Below are positions 8,017-16,301 of a DNA stretch of 64,000 bases, piece after piece. The stretch comes from Martelella alba. Lineage in GTDB: Bacteria; Pseudomonadota; Gammaproteobacteria; Enterobacterales; Enterobacteriaceae. Every line of letters starts with the position of its first letter. The first letter of the stretch is position 1. A program made the translations under genes and the position numbers. The notes under the pieces were generated by a model. The model made no database searches. It worked only from the letters and a program-made list of their open reading frames with translations, and was not told the DNA's origin. The stretch lies in the NCBI RefSeq assembly GCF_005217455.1, contig NZ_SZPQ01000003.1, positions 186,001-250,000 of the forward strand, written 5' to 3'.

Positions 8017-9318
8017 TTACCCCATTCCCGGCAGGGGCACGCCGAAAAACTGCAATACCAGTACCAGGTTGAGCAATAAAATAATCACGGTTGCCGCCGT
8101 GGCGACCAGGCCGGTCAACCGCGAGTTGGCGAACGATCCCATGATGTCCCGGCGGCGGGTGAACAACACCAGGGCTATCATCGGCGCCGGCAGGGCCAGG
8201 CTCAGCACCACCTGGCTGTAAACCAGGGCCGTGGTCGCATTAATGCCCATCGCCACCACCGCGAACGCCGGCAGCATGGTGACCAGCCGGCGCAGCCAGA
8301 CGGGAATGCGGAAACCGACGAAGCCTTGCATGATAATCTGGCCCGCCATAGTGCCCACCACGGAACTGGAGACGCCGGAGGCGATAAGCGATACCAGAAA
8401 AATGCCGGCGGCCGAACCGAGCAACGGGGTCAAGGTGTGGTAGGCGCTTTCAATTTCCGCCACATCCGGGTGCCCGGCATGGAAAGCGCTCGAGGCCATC
8501 ACCACCATCGACAGGTTGACCAGGCCGGCCAGCGTCAGGGCGACGATCACCTCGATATTGGAAAAACGCAGTAGAATGCGACGTTCGCCGGTTTTCTGCG
8601 CCAGGCTGCGCCCCTGGCTCAGCCCCGAATGCAGGAAGATGGCGTGGGGCATGACGGTGGCGCCGATAATACCCACCGCCAGGGTCAGCGCGCCGCCATC
8701 CGGCAGCCGGGGGATCACCATGCCCATACCGGCGGCGGACCAGTCGATGGGCACGATGAACATCTCCAGCAGATAGCACAGGGCGATAATGCCCACCAGA
8801 CCGCCGATGATGAGTTCGATGGGACGAAACCCCTTGTTTTGCAGCAATAACAGCAGATAAGTGACAACGGCGGTGATTGCCATGCCCCATAACAGGGGTA
8901 AGTGCATCAACAAGGACAGCGCAATGGCGCCGCCAAGGAATTCCGCCAGATCAGTGGCCATGGCGGCGATTTCGCTGACAATCCACATTAGCCATACCAC
9001 CGGCGCCGGGAACTGATCGCGGCACATTTCCGCCAGATTGCGCCGTGTCACGATGCCCAGTTTGGCCGACAGGGCCTGAAACAGAATGGCGATCAGATTG
9101 GCCATGACCACCACCCACAGCAAGGTATAGCCATAGCGCGCGCCTGCCTGGATATTGGTGGCGTAGTTTCCCGGGTCCATATAGGCGATGGAAGACACCA
9201 CCGCCGGGCCGGCGAATAAAAAAGGCGTCAGCAGGCCGCGCTTGCCGCCTGATAACACCCGGCCGATGGCGGCATTGGTGCGTTCTGTCAAAGTGGGCCG
9301 TGCGGCCGGTTGATGCAT
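8017..9318 (-). CDS. mntH: Nramp-family proton-coupled manganese/divalent metal importer MntH
   Basis: MntH imports Mn(II), and less well Fe(II), across the inner membrane using the proton gradient. The 433-residue sequence has about eleven hydrophobic helices and the two Nramp signatures. The helix 1 metal site is AYMDPGNYATN near residue 45. The helix 6 motif is GATVMPHAIFLHSG near residue 225, with the Met-Pro-His trio. Length is slightly above E. coli MntH (412) because of a longer N-terminus. The ATG at 9318 has AAGGG seven bases upstream. It is divergent from mntR, and a perfect MntR-box palindrome lies 62 bp upstream of its start. It should be repressed by MntR-Mn when manganese is plentiful. 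I see nothing defective in it. Confidence 0.95.
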   Translation of the reverse strand: MHQPAARPTLTERTNAAIGRVLSGGKRGLLTPFLFAGPAVVSSIAYMDPGNYATNIQAGARYGYTLLWVVVMANLIAILFQALSAKLGIVTRRNLAEMCRDQFPAPVVWLMWIVSEIAAMATDLAEFLGGAIALSLLMHLPLLWGMAITAVVTYLLLLLQNKGFRPIELIIGGLVGIIALCYLLEMFIVPIDWSAAGMGMVIPRLPDGGALTLAVGIIGATVMPHAIFLHSGLSQGRSLAQKTGERRILLRFSNIEVIVALTLAGLVNLSMVVMASSAFHAGHPDVAEIESAYHTLTPLLGSAAGIFLVSLIASGVSSSVVGTMAGQIIMQGFVGFRIPVWLRRLVTMLPAFAVVAMGINATTALVYSQVVLSLALPAPMIALVLFTRRRDIMGSFANSRLTGLVATAATVIILLLNLVLVLQFFGVPLPGMG

Positions 9319-9379
9319 GCTGATCCCTTTAGATTGCCTTTTTGCAAACCGGTTTAATTTTGTTCTATTCTATGCTGAT

Positions 9380-9399
9380 AATGTAGCTGATGCTACATT
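9380..9399. promoter_or_regulatory. MntR box (manganese-responsive operator)
   Basis: AATGTAGCTGATGCTACATT is a 20 bp inverted repeat with 8 bp arms (AATGTAGC / GCTACATT) in the mntH-mntR intergenic region. It has the size, symmetry and arm pattern of enterobacterial MntR boxes (AACATAGC...GCTATGTT type). It lies 62 bp upstream of the mntH ATG and 143 bp upstream of the mntR ATG, suited to repressing mntH and perhaps mntR. Confidence 0.85.
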
Positions 9400-9541
9400 T
9401 CGTTCAAGGCGTAACATTCCTATTTTTATTCACGCCGCTTGTCTTGTGAAAGACTTTAGTGGTCGAACGATGGAATAATGGCGTCCGTCCTCCGTTGCGG
9501 CGCGGTTGGGTTTGCCGCATCGACTAAAGGAAAAATGACCT

Positions 9542-10000
9542 ATGACTGAGTCTGAATACATACCCCCCCCGGACGCGGCCCCGCGGGGCATTCCCAACGA
9601 GGCCGAGCACGCATTGCGTTTTAGCCATGCGCGGGAAGCGCAATCCAACGCGCTGATAGAAGATTATGTTGAGTTGATTGCCGATTTATTGCTGGCCACC
9701 CGGGAAGCGCGCACCACGGTCATCGCGAAACGGTTTGGCGTTTCCCATCCGACGGTAATCAAAAATATCGCGCGCCTCAAAGGGCTGGGGCTGGTGGAAT
9801 CTCAGCCCTACCGGGGAATTTTCCTGACCGCCGAAGGCGAGAAACTGGCGAAAAAATCCCGCGAACGGCACCGGCTGATCGTGAATCTCCTGTTGAAACT
9901 GGGCGTGCCCGCCGATGCGGCCGAATTGGACAGCGAAGGCATCGAGCACCATGTGTCGGAAGCGACGCTTAAGGCATTTGAGCGGTTTTTGAAATCCTGA
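9542..10000 (+). CDS. mntR: Manganese-responsive transcriptional regulator MntR (DtxR/MntR family)
   Basis: MntR is a dimeric metalloregulator that binds Mn(II) and then represses mntH. The 152-residue protein has a winged helix (residues about 40-95) including ARTTVIAKRFGVSHPTVIKN and VESQPYRGIFLTAEGE. A dimerisation and metal-binding domain follows, with SRERHRLIVNLLLKLGVP and SEGIEHHVSEATLKAF supplying Glu and His ligands. Length is close to E. coli MntR (155) and both lack the SH3-like domain of DtxR. The ATG at 9542 follows AAAGGAAAAATGACCT. It is transcribed away from mntH, with the MntR box between them, and converges with the rhtA-like gene after 19 bp. Confidence 0.93.
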   Translation: MTESEYIPPPDAAPRGIPNEAEHALRFSHAREAQSNALIEDYVELIADLLLATREARTTVIAKRFGVSHPTVIKNIARLKGLGLVESQPYRGIFLTAEGEKLAKKSRERHRLIVNLLLKLGVPADAAELDSEGIEHHVSEATLKAFERFLKS

Positions 10001-10019
10001 AACCCCTACCGCCCGGCTC

Positions 10020-10919
10020 TCAGGTGATGAGGCTATCGGCTTCGCTATGCCGTCCGCGCGCCGTTATGGCGCTGCCCACGCCGGCGGCGATGGATAAGAC
10101 AATGGCCATCGACTGCACGGGGGTAAGGGTTTCCGCCAGCATGAAAAAACCGATAATGGCGGCGACGGCGGGTTCCATGCTGACCAGGATGCCGAAGGAC
10201 TTTTGCGGCAATCGGCGCAAGGCCGCCATCTCGAGGGACATGGGCAGGGAACTGGAGATCAGGGCGATAAGCAACCCCATGGCCAACAAGGAGGGATGCA
10301 CCAGCAATGCGCCGGCCTCGCGGATGCCCGCCGGTATGGTGATAAGCGAGGCGAACGCCAGGCCGATGGATACGGTCTGTCCTGAATGCAGATGACTGAC
10401 CCGCTTGCCGAATACGATGTAAAGCGCCCAGCAGAACGCGGCGCCCAGGGCGAACACTACCCCGGACAGGCTCAATCCGCTGCGATTGCCGTGCAGCGGC
10501 AGTATCAGCAAAATACCGGCGGCGGCCAGGGCTATCCAGATAAAATCGATTCCCCGGCGGGAATACAGCAGCGTCACGGTCAACGGCCCGATAAACTCAA
10601 TGGCTACCGCCAGGCCAAACGGAATCTTGTTCAAGGCCATGTAAAACAGCAGGTTCATGGTACCGAGCGTTAAGCCGTACAGGACGATAAAAGTCATATC
10701 CCGCCGGCGGACGGTTCTTTGCCACGGACGCCACAACGCCAGCAGCAGCATGGCGGAAAAGCCGGTGCGCAGCGCCGTGGTGCCGGCGGGGCCGGCCAGG
10801 GGAAATAAAAACGCCTTCGCCAGCGACGTGCCAATGCACAATGACGTGATGGAACCCAATATCATCAAAAAAGGCACTAACCGATTGACGGCGGATGGCG
10901 GCATGACGGAAATTTCCAT
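10020..10919 (-). CDS. rhtA: EamA-family exporter, RhtA-like (threonine/homoserine efflux)
   Basis: This 299-residue inner-membrane protein has ten hydrophobic helices arranged as two EamA repeats. It resembles E. coli RhtA throughout, for example TLGTMNLLFYMALNKIPFG, AVAIEFIGPLTVTLL, SLPMSLEMAALRRLPQKSFG and ILVSMEPAVAAIIGFFML. RhtA exports homoserine, threonine and some amino-acid analogues by proton antiport. An alternative start at an ATG five codons inside (10904) would give the MPP... N-terminus more like E. coli. Neither start has a strong ribosome site. The gene stands alone, convergent with mntR, with the DoxD-DoxA gene upstream on the same strand about 130 bp away. Substrate is inferred from similarity only; the EamA superfamily is broad. 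Confidence 0.82.
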   Translation of the reverse strand: MEISVMPPSAVNRLVPFLMILGSITSLCIGTSLAKAFLFPLAGPAGTTALRTGFSAMLLLALWRPWQRTVRRRDMTFIVLYGLTLGTMNLLFYMALNKIPFGLAVAIEFIGPLTVTLLYSRRGIDFIWIALAAAGILLILPLHGNRSGLSLSGVVFALGAAFCWALYIVFGKRVSHLHSGQTVSIGLAFASLITIPAGIREAGALLVHPSLLAMGLLIALISSSLPMSLEMAALRRLPQKSFGILVSMEPAVAAIIGFFMLAETLTPVQSMAIVLSIAAGVGSAITARGRHSEADSLIT

Positions 10920-11015
10920 GGCGGGACCGAAGATAACAAGCCAACGTTTCTATCATGCCGATGGGTTTTTTGGCAATGAAATTCCTTGGCGGCGGCGCGA
11001 CGGCGGGCGGGGAAT

Positions 11016-11037
11016 ACGGCCGGCCGCCGCCGGCCGT
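11016..11037 (-). terminator. GC-rich hairpin after the DoxD-DoxA gene
   Basis: ACGGCCGGC and GCCGGCCGT form a perfect 9 bp stem with a 4-base loop, 13 bp past the stop of the leftward DoxD-DoxA gene. There is no T-run after it, so it may be a weak terminator or an RNA 3'-end protector. Confidence 0.35.
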
Positions 11038-11050
11038 GCGGGGGGAGGGA

Positions 11051-12124
11051 TTAGCCCAGCGGCGCGGTGAAAATCCGGTTATCGATCGTCTGCAATTCGA
11101 TGACCGCGCCGGAAGGCGGCCGCACTGTCGCCCCTGCGGTGGGGGGCAGCGTGATGTGCGCCCTGGCGCCCATGCCGGCGGCAAGACTCAGCAGCGCCGG
11201 CTTGAATTTATTGTAGGCATAGTCATTGACAATGGCGCTGGCGGGCAATTTGGCCAAATCGGCGGCGCTCCAGGTTTCCAGTACCGAGCCGTTCGCGCCG
11301 AGCAACCGGATGCGGACGATATGCGCCGGTACGTCCGGGGTACCGCCGTCCAGGTAAACGGTAAAGCTCAGGTTTCCATTGTCGCCGATGCCGGCGTCGC
11401 TAATGGACAGATGGTGGATGGACGGACTGGTGGGGCCCGCATGATAAGGCGTCAATACCGAGCCGCGATAGTAGTTATAGGTCGCCACGATAAACACCAC
11501 GGTGACGGCTGCCAAGCAAAGACTGAATTTTCGGAAAGCGGCCTCGGGAAAAGGACCGCTGGCCAGCCAGCGAAACCATGGCTTATGCGTGATGGCCGGA
11601 TTGCGGCGCATCCAGCGGGCATCCAGGGAAAAGGCGCTGCTGCCGCCCAAGAGCAGGGCGGTGCCCATGGCGAAATTGCAGGCGGCCATGGTCCATTCGT
11701 CGATACAGGTGGCGCCTTGCCAGCCGTACAACATCATCAATACCGCGCTGAGCCCCAGCGTGCCCAGCGCGGCCAGACGGGTGAAAAAGCCGAACATGAG
11801 AAATACGCCGGCCACCAGTTCAATCAGGCTAAAAACGATAATGCTGATATACAGCAGGGTGAAATGGCGCAATAAAAAGTCGACGATATAACCGGTGCCC
11901 AATATGGCGCCCGGCATGGCCCCCTGGAATTTGTTGGCCATCCAATTGGCCGCGTGGGGATCGAGTTTGGCCGGCGCATAGATGAAACGGCGGGATCCGC
12001 CGCCCCAATAGATAAACCCCTGCGCGAAGCGCAATCCCAACAAAATGAACGCGGCCAGCGACCACGAATCGGCCGGGGCGACGGCGCTCCGGGGCGAGGT
12101 TCTGTCTGTCGTTTCTGTCAGCAT
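11051..12124 (-). CDS. DoxD-DoxA fusion protein (thiosulfate:quinone oxidoreductase-like)
   Basis: This protein of about 357 residues joins a four-helix DoxD/DoxX-like membrane domain to a periplasmic beta-type DoxA-like domain. The first half contains the RFAQGFIYWGGGSRR segment and several hydrophobic helices. The second half begins after a single helix (CLAAVTVVFIVATYNYYRGS) and has IRLLGANGSVLETWS. In Acidianus DoxD and DoxA are separate subunits of thiosulfate:quinone oxidoreductase; in many bacteria they are fused as here. The assigned function, oxidising thiosulfate to tetrathionate with electrons passed to quinone, is inferred from the family. I chose the ATG at 12124 because AAGGA lies 8 bases upstream. 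Longer starts, up to 12214, read through a region rich in basic residues. It stands alone, 556 bp from bcsG, and no other sulfur-oxidation genes are visible. Confidence 0.72.
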   Translation of the reverse strand: MLTETTDRTSPRSAVAPADSWSLAAFILLGLRFAQGFIYWGGGSRRFIYAPAKLDPHAANWMANKFQGAMPGAILGTGYIVDFLLRHFTLLYISIIVFSLIELVAGVFLMFGFFTRLAALGTLGLSAVLMMLYGWQGATCIDEWTMAACNFAMGTALLLGGSSAFSLDARWMRRNPAITHKPWFRWLASGPFPEAAFRKFSLCLAAVTVVFIVATYNYYRGSVLTPYHAGPTSPSIHHLSISDAGIGDNGNLSFTVYLDGGTPDVPAHIVRIRLLGANGSVLETWSAADLAKLPASAIVNDYAYNKFKPALLSLAAGMGARAHITLPPTAGATVRPPSGAVIELQTIDNRIFTAPLG

Positions 12125-12681
12125 GAAAGACATCCTTACGGTTTGCGGGTTCCGATGGGCGGGTTTGACGCGCGGCCGCTCGGCTCCCTTATATGAATTG
12201 CCGTCGGGAGGCATGCCAAAGCGGGGCTTCGCGCCTTTAGGGCAGAAGGCGTAACGCCATGACCGTCCCCGGCGCTGTTGGCCGCGGACGCCGGCGCATT
12301 CCTTCCGGCGTCCGGTCGCGTCATGACAAAGGGCGCGATAAGTGTCCGGCTACCGTCCTGTACCAGGACGTGAGCAAAGTGTACTGAATGGCGCACCGGG
12401 CATTAAGATTATCTGGACATATCGCCGGCCGGCGCAAAATCGGAGCAATTAGGGGTAACTAAAAATATTTACCTGTAAAACAATGCGATACGAAAGTCAT
12501 TTGCGCCGCATCCTTCGACATTAGATCGGCGGGGAATAAATTGAGCCGGTAAACCCCTGACCAAGCCGCTGTATATTCCAAAAAAATATATTCATATGCG
12601 TGACGGATATTACAACGTGTATCGCGGCAAGACGGCGATGCGCTCAGCGCACCGGTAGTGCCGCGACGGCAGGTTCGTGGA
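12125..12681. other. Intergenic region with two hairpins and an AT-rich stretch between bcsG and the DoxD-DoxA gene
   Basis: No convincing gene is present in these 557 bp. CGGACGCCGG (12285-12294) and CCGGCGTCCG (12305-12314) form a perfect 10 bp stem with a 10-base loop. CGTCCTG/CAGGACG (12354-12370) forms a second 7 bp stem with a 3-base loop. From about 12440 to 12620 the DNA is AT-rich with A-tracts (near 12580). It probably holds the promoter of the leftward DoxD-DoxA gene and the end of the bcsEFG transcript. Confidence 0.45.
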
Positions 12682-14310
12682 CTACTGGGGATACGGTACC
12701 CAATCGCCGCCATCAAGCTGGATATAAGGATGGCCCTGGTATTCCATGACGATTGCGCCTGCGTTTTCCGACACGGCGGCGGTGTGGGGCAAATCCCGGG
12801 TCAAGGCGGTCCAATCGATTTGCGGCGCGGCAAACAGCTTGCCGTCCGCCAACCGGGCCACCAGCTCGGACAGCGCCAGATAACTGGTCGGTCCGGTGAT
12901 GTGCAGCGGGGGCCGCGCATGGGGCGCCTCGATACCGATAAGCTTGATGCCGACAGGGACGTGGGTAATCGACGGGCTGGGAATATCCCGTAAACCGGGC
13001 ATTTGCAATTTATCGCCTACCAACGCGGCGCCGTGTTCCGGCACGACCACCACCGCCACTCTGCGACCGGATTGTTGTAGTTGCCGGAAAAATTCGTCAA
13101 GTTGGCGAAACAGGGTACTGGCGCGGACGGCGTACCCGGCGGCGGCATGGGCGCCGGGATAACGGTTGCCGTCATGCAGGGTGATCAGATTAAAAAAGGT
13201 GGCGGAGCGGGTGTCGCCATTATCGACCCGTTGCGCCAGCCAGCGTTGCAAGAGTTGCAGGTCATCGTAGATGGGTTCGCCGTCAAAGGCCACCAATGGA
13301 TGGCGGATCCCGGCCTGGGACATTAGCGGCGCCTGCAGATCCGCGTCATCGCGCAGGTCTTTGAGAAAATTGTCGAACTGACCGGAGTGATCCAGCATCA
13401 ATTGCGGCTTAAAACCCAGTTTGGCCAGATTATCGAATAAGTAGCATTGCCGATTGGCCGGCGAGTACAGGTTTTTATGGCTTTCCTGGCCGCAACTGGC
13501 ACGCAGCAGCCGGATGGAGGCCGGACCGCTGTAGGCGGTGGCGGAATTGAAATCATCGAAAACGATGTCGAATGTGTTCCAGAATGGCGCGTTTTGCAAA
13601 TTCACCGCTTGTAAATCGGACCAGGACAGCGAGCAAATCTGGATGATCAACAGGTCAAAAGGCTGCGCGTCGGCGGGCAACGTCTGCGGAAACGCTGTGA
13701 CCCGCCGGCTCTCCCGCTGATAAAACGCATCCAGCCAGGCGGTCAGGTTGCCGCTGGTGGGCGGCGCGGACGTCGACGGTTGGGCCATGTCGTCTGGCGT
13801 GTCGGCCGGACGGGCGGCGACCGGCGTCGGGCTGAGCATGCGCCATTGAAAACGTGGTCCGCCGAGGTTCACGATCGTCAGGCCAAGTAGAACGGCCAGG
13901 GTGAATACCGTCACTCTGAGCCATTGGGCGATAAACAGATAAGCCACCAGCAGCACGAAGGCCGCACCGACCCATTGCCAATCAATAAAACGATTAAGCA
14001 GTTCCAGCAGATAGGCGGCGCTAAAACCGCTGACTTGCGAGCGGGCGGCCAGGATGGAATGAACACCGGGCAGCCAGGTATCGTTATAAAAAACCATGAA
14101 ACCCAGCGGAATGCCAAGGATCTGCCGCCAGCGGTGCAGGCGCGGCGAAGGCAGCGGAAAGAGCAGAAAGGCGGTAAAAACCAGGTTATCCAGCAAGTGG
14201 AAATTGAGGTAACCCAGCCACAGCAGCGTGAACTTCAGCAGAAAGTAGTAGTTCCAGACGCCCAGGCCGCGCCAGTGGCGCCAGGGTCGCGGATGTGCGG
14301 CGTTATTCAT
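12682..14310 (-). CDS. bcsG: BcsG, cellulose phosphoethanolamine transferase
   Basis: BcsG is an inner-membrane enzyme of the alkaline-phosphatase superfamily that transfers phosphoethanolamine from phospholipid to cellulose as it is exported. The protein of about 542 residues has the N-terminal membrane part (GVWNYYFLLKFTLLWLGYLN onward) followed by a proline-rich linker and a periplasmic zinc-dependent catalytic domain. That domain contains ICSLSW, FNSATAYSGPASIRLLRASC, PEHGAAL and DIPSPSITHVPVG, and ends GGDWVPYPQ exactly as in E. coli. I set the start at the ATG 14310, which overlaps the bcsF stop (ATGA). An upstream in-frame start at 14463 would lie inside bcsF. It is the last gene of bcsEFG. 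All motifs look intact, so modified cellulose is expected if the synthase works. Confidence 0.95.
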   Translation of the reverse strand: MNNAAHPRPWRHWRGLGVWNYYFLLKFTLLWLGYLNFHLLDNLVFTAFLLFPLPSPRLHRWRQILGIPLGFMVFYNDTWLPGVHSILAARSQVSGFSAAYLLELLNRFIDWQWVGAAFVLLVAYLFIAQWLRVTVFTLAVLLGLTIVNLGGPRFQWRMLSPTPVAARPADTPDDMAQPSTSAPPTSGNLTAWLDAFYQRESRRVTAFPQTLPADAQPFDLLIIQICSLSWSDLQAVNLQNAPFWNTFDIVFDDFNSATAYSGPASIRLLRASCGQESHKNLYSPANRQCYLFDNLAKLGFKPQLMLDHSGQFDNFLKDLRDDADLQAPLMSQAGIRHPLVAFDGEPIYDDLQLLQRWLAQRVDNGDTRSATFFNLITLHDGNRYPGAHAAAGYAVRASTLFRQLDEFFRQLQQSGRRVAVVVVPEHGAALVGDKLQMPGLRDIPSPSITHVPVGIKLIGIEAPHARPPLHITGPTSYLALSELVARLADGKLFAAPQIDWTALTRDLPHTAAVSENAGAIVMEYQGHPYIQLDGGDWVPYPQ

Positions 14311-14498
14311 TTCGTGTCTTTGTCCGTGCGGTGTTCGTCGCGGATCCAGATTCCCGCCGATTTTAGATAGCGGGGCGACAACAGCCAAGATTGCAAGGCG
14401 GTAAACCAAAAAGGGAACCGGCGATGAAAAAGATAGCCCAACGGGAAAAACACGGCGGCGCACAATAGCGTCAATTGCCAGATATCATCAAGGTTCAT
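14307..14498 (-). CDS. bcsF: BcsF, small membrane protein of the cellulose secretion complex
   Basis: This 63-residue single-pass inner-membrane protein resembles E. coli BcsF: a helix with VFFPLGYLFHR followed by a cytoplasmic part with LSPRYLKSAGIW. In E. coli BcsF recruits BcsE to the membrane as part of the c-di-GMP-responsive regulatory complex and sits with BcsG. It overlaps bcsE upstream (ATGA, 14495-14498) and bcsG downstream (ATGA, 14307-14310), so translation of the three is coupled. Confidence 0.92.
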   Translation of the reverse strand: MNLDDIWQLTLLCAAVFFPLGYLFHRRFPFWFTALQSWLLSPRYLKSAGIWIRDEHRTDKDTK

Positions 14499-16060
14499 GA
14501 CTCCCCCTTTTCGTCGGACGGCAGGGTTAAGGACAACGGCAATGGCCGCCGTTCAACGACGCCGGGCACGGCGGCCGGCGGGGAGGGTAGCGGCCGGCTT
14601 TCGGCGACGGCGGGGCCGTCGCCATTGCCGATACGTTTGACCTCGGCGAGAATTTGCACATCGTGGGTCCAGCTCCGCTGATTGACAAACGCCTCGCCGA
14701 CGGGCAGCCGGAAAATATGGCTCAACACCCCATCCAGGTCGGATACACGGCAATTGGATAAAAAGAGGTATAAGCACAGGGAGGTGGCGGTAGCCAGATC
14801 GCCGTCGCGCCGCAACCGGCACAGGGATATGGCCTGCCGAGGGGACCAGCCGGGCACAGGCCGCAAGGCCACCAGAATGCCCTTATCGTCTTCCGGCATC
14901 AGGGAATTGGCGATGAGGACCGGCACCCAGCGACGGAAGTCGTCGATCTTCACCGGCCCTTTGATGCGCGAAGGCGCCATCGCCGCCAGCAGTTGGTCGA
15001 TATCCGCCGGCACAAGGCGGGTCAGTCTTTGGCCCTGCACGCTTTCGAGCAGGGTCAGAAAACGCGACAGCGAAGCCGGATGGGGCACGACCAGATTCGC
15101 GCCGCACATGAGCAGCAACCGTTCATCGGTATAACGCAGGCCGGCTTCCATTTCTCTGACCACGATTTTCAGCATGATGCCGCGTTGCCGGCGTAGGGCG
15201 TGAATTTGCCGGGCCAAAACCGCCACCTGCGCGTTCTTGCCCAGCGCGAAGATCAGCGTGGCGGCGTGCCGCAGCGCGCCTTGATCGGCCACATGATGGT
15301 TATCCTCCAGTAATCGCCAGTTGGCCGAGAGGGGCGGCGCGCCCTCCAATACGCTCTTTTCCGCCAGATACAGCAGTTCGTCGCTGATCGACGGCGAATA
15401 GGTTGGTAACAGCACACTCTGGCAAAAGCGATCGTTGCCGTCGATATCCCAGGTTATGGCCTGATTGGCCGTCAAGCCGCGGTCGGTATACCACCATGCG
15501 ACTTGATAGCGCGCGCAATCCTGTAAAAAAGTCAGACTGGATAACCCGCCGAGTAAGGCAAAATGCGTTGCCAGGGTATTTTTTAAAAACGAGATCCCGC
15601 TGCCATAATTGAGAATGAGGAAAACTGTTTTGCGTTTAATAAGCCACTGTCGGGTCGCCGCCAGCCAATCTGCCATTTCGTCCGTCGAAAAATCTTTCCA
15701 TGCACTGGCAGGCAATAAGAAAATAATGAGATATTTTTTGGCATTGAAAGATCGCATTATATCCGGCAGGATGTGACGGAGCGCAGATTTTTTTTCCGGT
15801 AAAGTGAAAAGACGTATTCGGGCGGGCGGCCCGGCCGCCTTGTCCCAAGATAGGGGTAACCCCTCCAGCGGCCCGTCGGAAATTCCTTTGCCGCAAACCA
15901 GGGCGGCGCGTGACGCAACGCTTTGTGCGACAAGGGTTTGCCGGCACAGGCGCCGGGCGTCCTCCCAGCGCGCGATATTGACCCAATAGCATCCACCGGC
16001 CTGAAGCGCCGATAATTCTTCATGGGTATGTGCGACACCGAACGGAAAGGTTAGCGTCAT
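14495..16060 (-). CDS. bcsE: BcsE, c-di-GMP-binding regulator of cellulose synthesis
   Basis: BcsE is a cytoplasmic partner of the Bcs secretion complex that binds c-di-GMP through its GIL domain and raises cellulose output. The 521 residues fit the family length. The GIL-domain RxGD signature is visible as RRDGD at about residue 416, followed by SLCLYLFLSNCRVSDLD, as in E. coli BcsE. The N-terminal two thirds form the degenerate receiver- and NTPase-like modules. The C-terminus is a low-complexity proline-rich tail. The ATG at 16060 is divergent from bcsR, and the 240 bp between them holds two degenerate copies of an intergenic repeat. The first gene of bcsEFG, it overlaps bcsF by 4 bases. 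Confidence 0.92.
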   Translation of the reverse strand: MTLTFPFGVAHTHEELSALQAGGCYWVNIARWEDARRLCRQTLVAQSVASRAALVCGKGISDGPLEGLPLSWDKAAGPPARIRLFTLPEKKSALRHILPDIMRSFNAKKYLIIFLLPASAWKDFSTDEMADWLAATRQWLIKRKTVFLILNYGSGISFLKNTLATHFALLGGLSSLTFLQDCARYQVAWWYTDRGLTANQAITWDIDGNDRFCQSVLLPTYSPSISDELLYLAEKSVLEGAPPLSANWRLLEDNHHVADQGALRHAATLIFALGKNAQVAVLARQIHALRRQRGIMLKIVVREMEAGLRYTDERLLLMCGANLVVPHPASLSRFLTLLESVQGQRLTRLVPADIDQLLAAMAPSRIKGPVKIDDFRRWVPVLIANSLMPEDDKGILVALRPVPGWSPRQAISLCRLRRDGDLATATSLCLYLFLSNCRVSDLDGVLSHIFRLPVGEAFVNQRSWTHDVQILAEVKRIGNGDGPAVAESRPLPSPPAAVPGVVERRPLPLSLTLPSDEKGES

Positions 16061-16080
16061 GGATTATTATGCCGCACTCG

Positions 16081-16123
16081 TCATGTTTCACGTCGCCCCT
16101 TTATTGGCTGCATTCATGCACTG
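16081..16123 (+). repeat. Degenerate copy of an enterobacterial intergenic repeat (copy A)
   Basis: This segment contains TTCACGTCGCC, CCTTTATTGGC and GCATTCATGCAC in order. It aligns with copy B (16209-16265) and with the reverse complement of copy C (46364-46420). The three share the pattern ACTTCAmGTyGCC-n-CTTTrTTGGC-n-TTCryTyAC. The family is familiar from Yersinia, Serratia and related intergenic regions, but I could not search for other copies. Confidence 0.55.
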
Positions 16124-16148
16124 GAGTATATTCAAATTAAGGAGTAAA

Positions 16149-16169
16149 ATGAATTTAATTTTATGCTAG
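16149..16169 (+). other. Six-codon mini-ORF (MNLILC) with strong ribosome site upstream of bcsR
   Basis: AAGGAGTAAA directly precedes an ATG that opens a six-codon frame ending in TAG, 133 bp before the bcsR start. It is too short to call a gene, but the ribosome site is one of the best in the region. It could be a leader peptide or a chance match in AT-rich DNA. Confidence 0.25.
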
Positions 16170-16208
16170 ATTGTCACATCGTTATTAGCAATAACTAAAT
16201 TGATTTCA

Positions 16209-16265
16209 TTCATACTCTAAATACTTCAAGTCGCCTCTTTGTTGGCGGGGTTCGCTTACCCCGTC
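16209..16265 (+). repeat. Intergenic repeat copy B upstream of bcsR
   Basis: This copy reads CATACTCTAAATACTTCAAG, then TCGCCTCTTTGTTGGC and GGTTCGCTTACCCC. It matches the reverse complement of copy C at 46364-46420 over most of about 57 bases. It has the same orientation as copy A, 128 bp upstream. The longer reading of bcsR from 16239 would be encoded by this repeat, which supports the later start at 16302. Confidence 0.65.
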
Positions 16266-16301
16266 CGCATTGCCGGCTATGCGTTATTAAAAGGCGCTGA
16301 T

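Noticed and set aside
10955-11875. A 306-codon plus-strand frame opposite the DoxD-DoxA gene
   Set aside because: It is low-complexity and has no ribosome site. The minus strand holds a membrane protein with normal composition.
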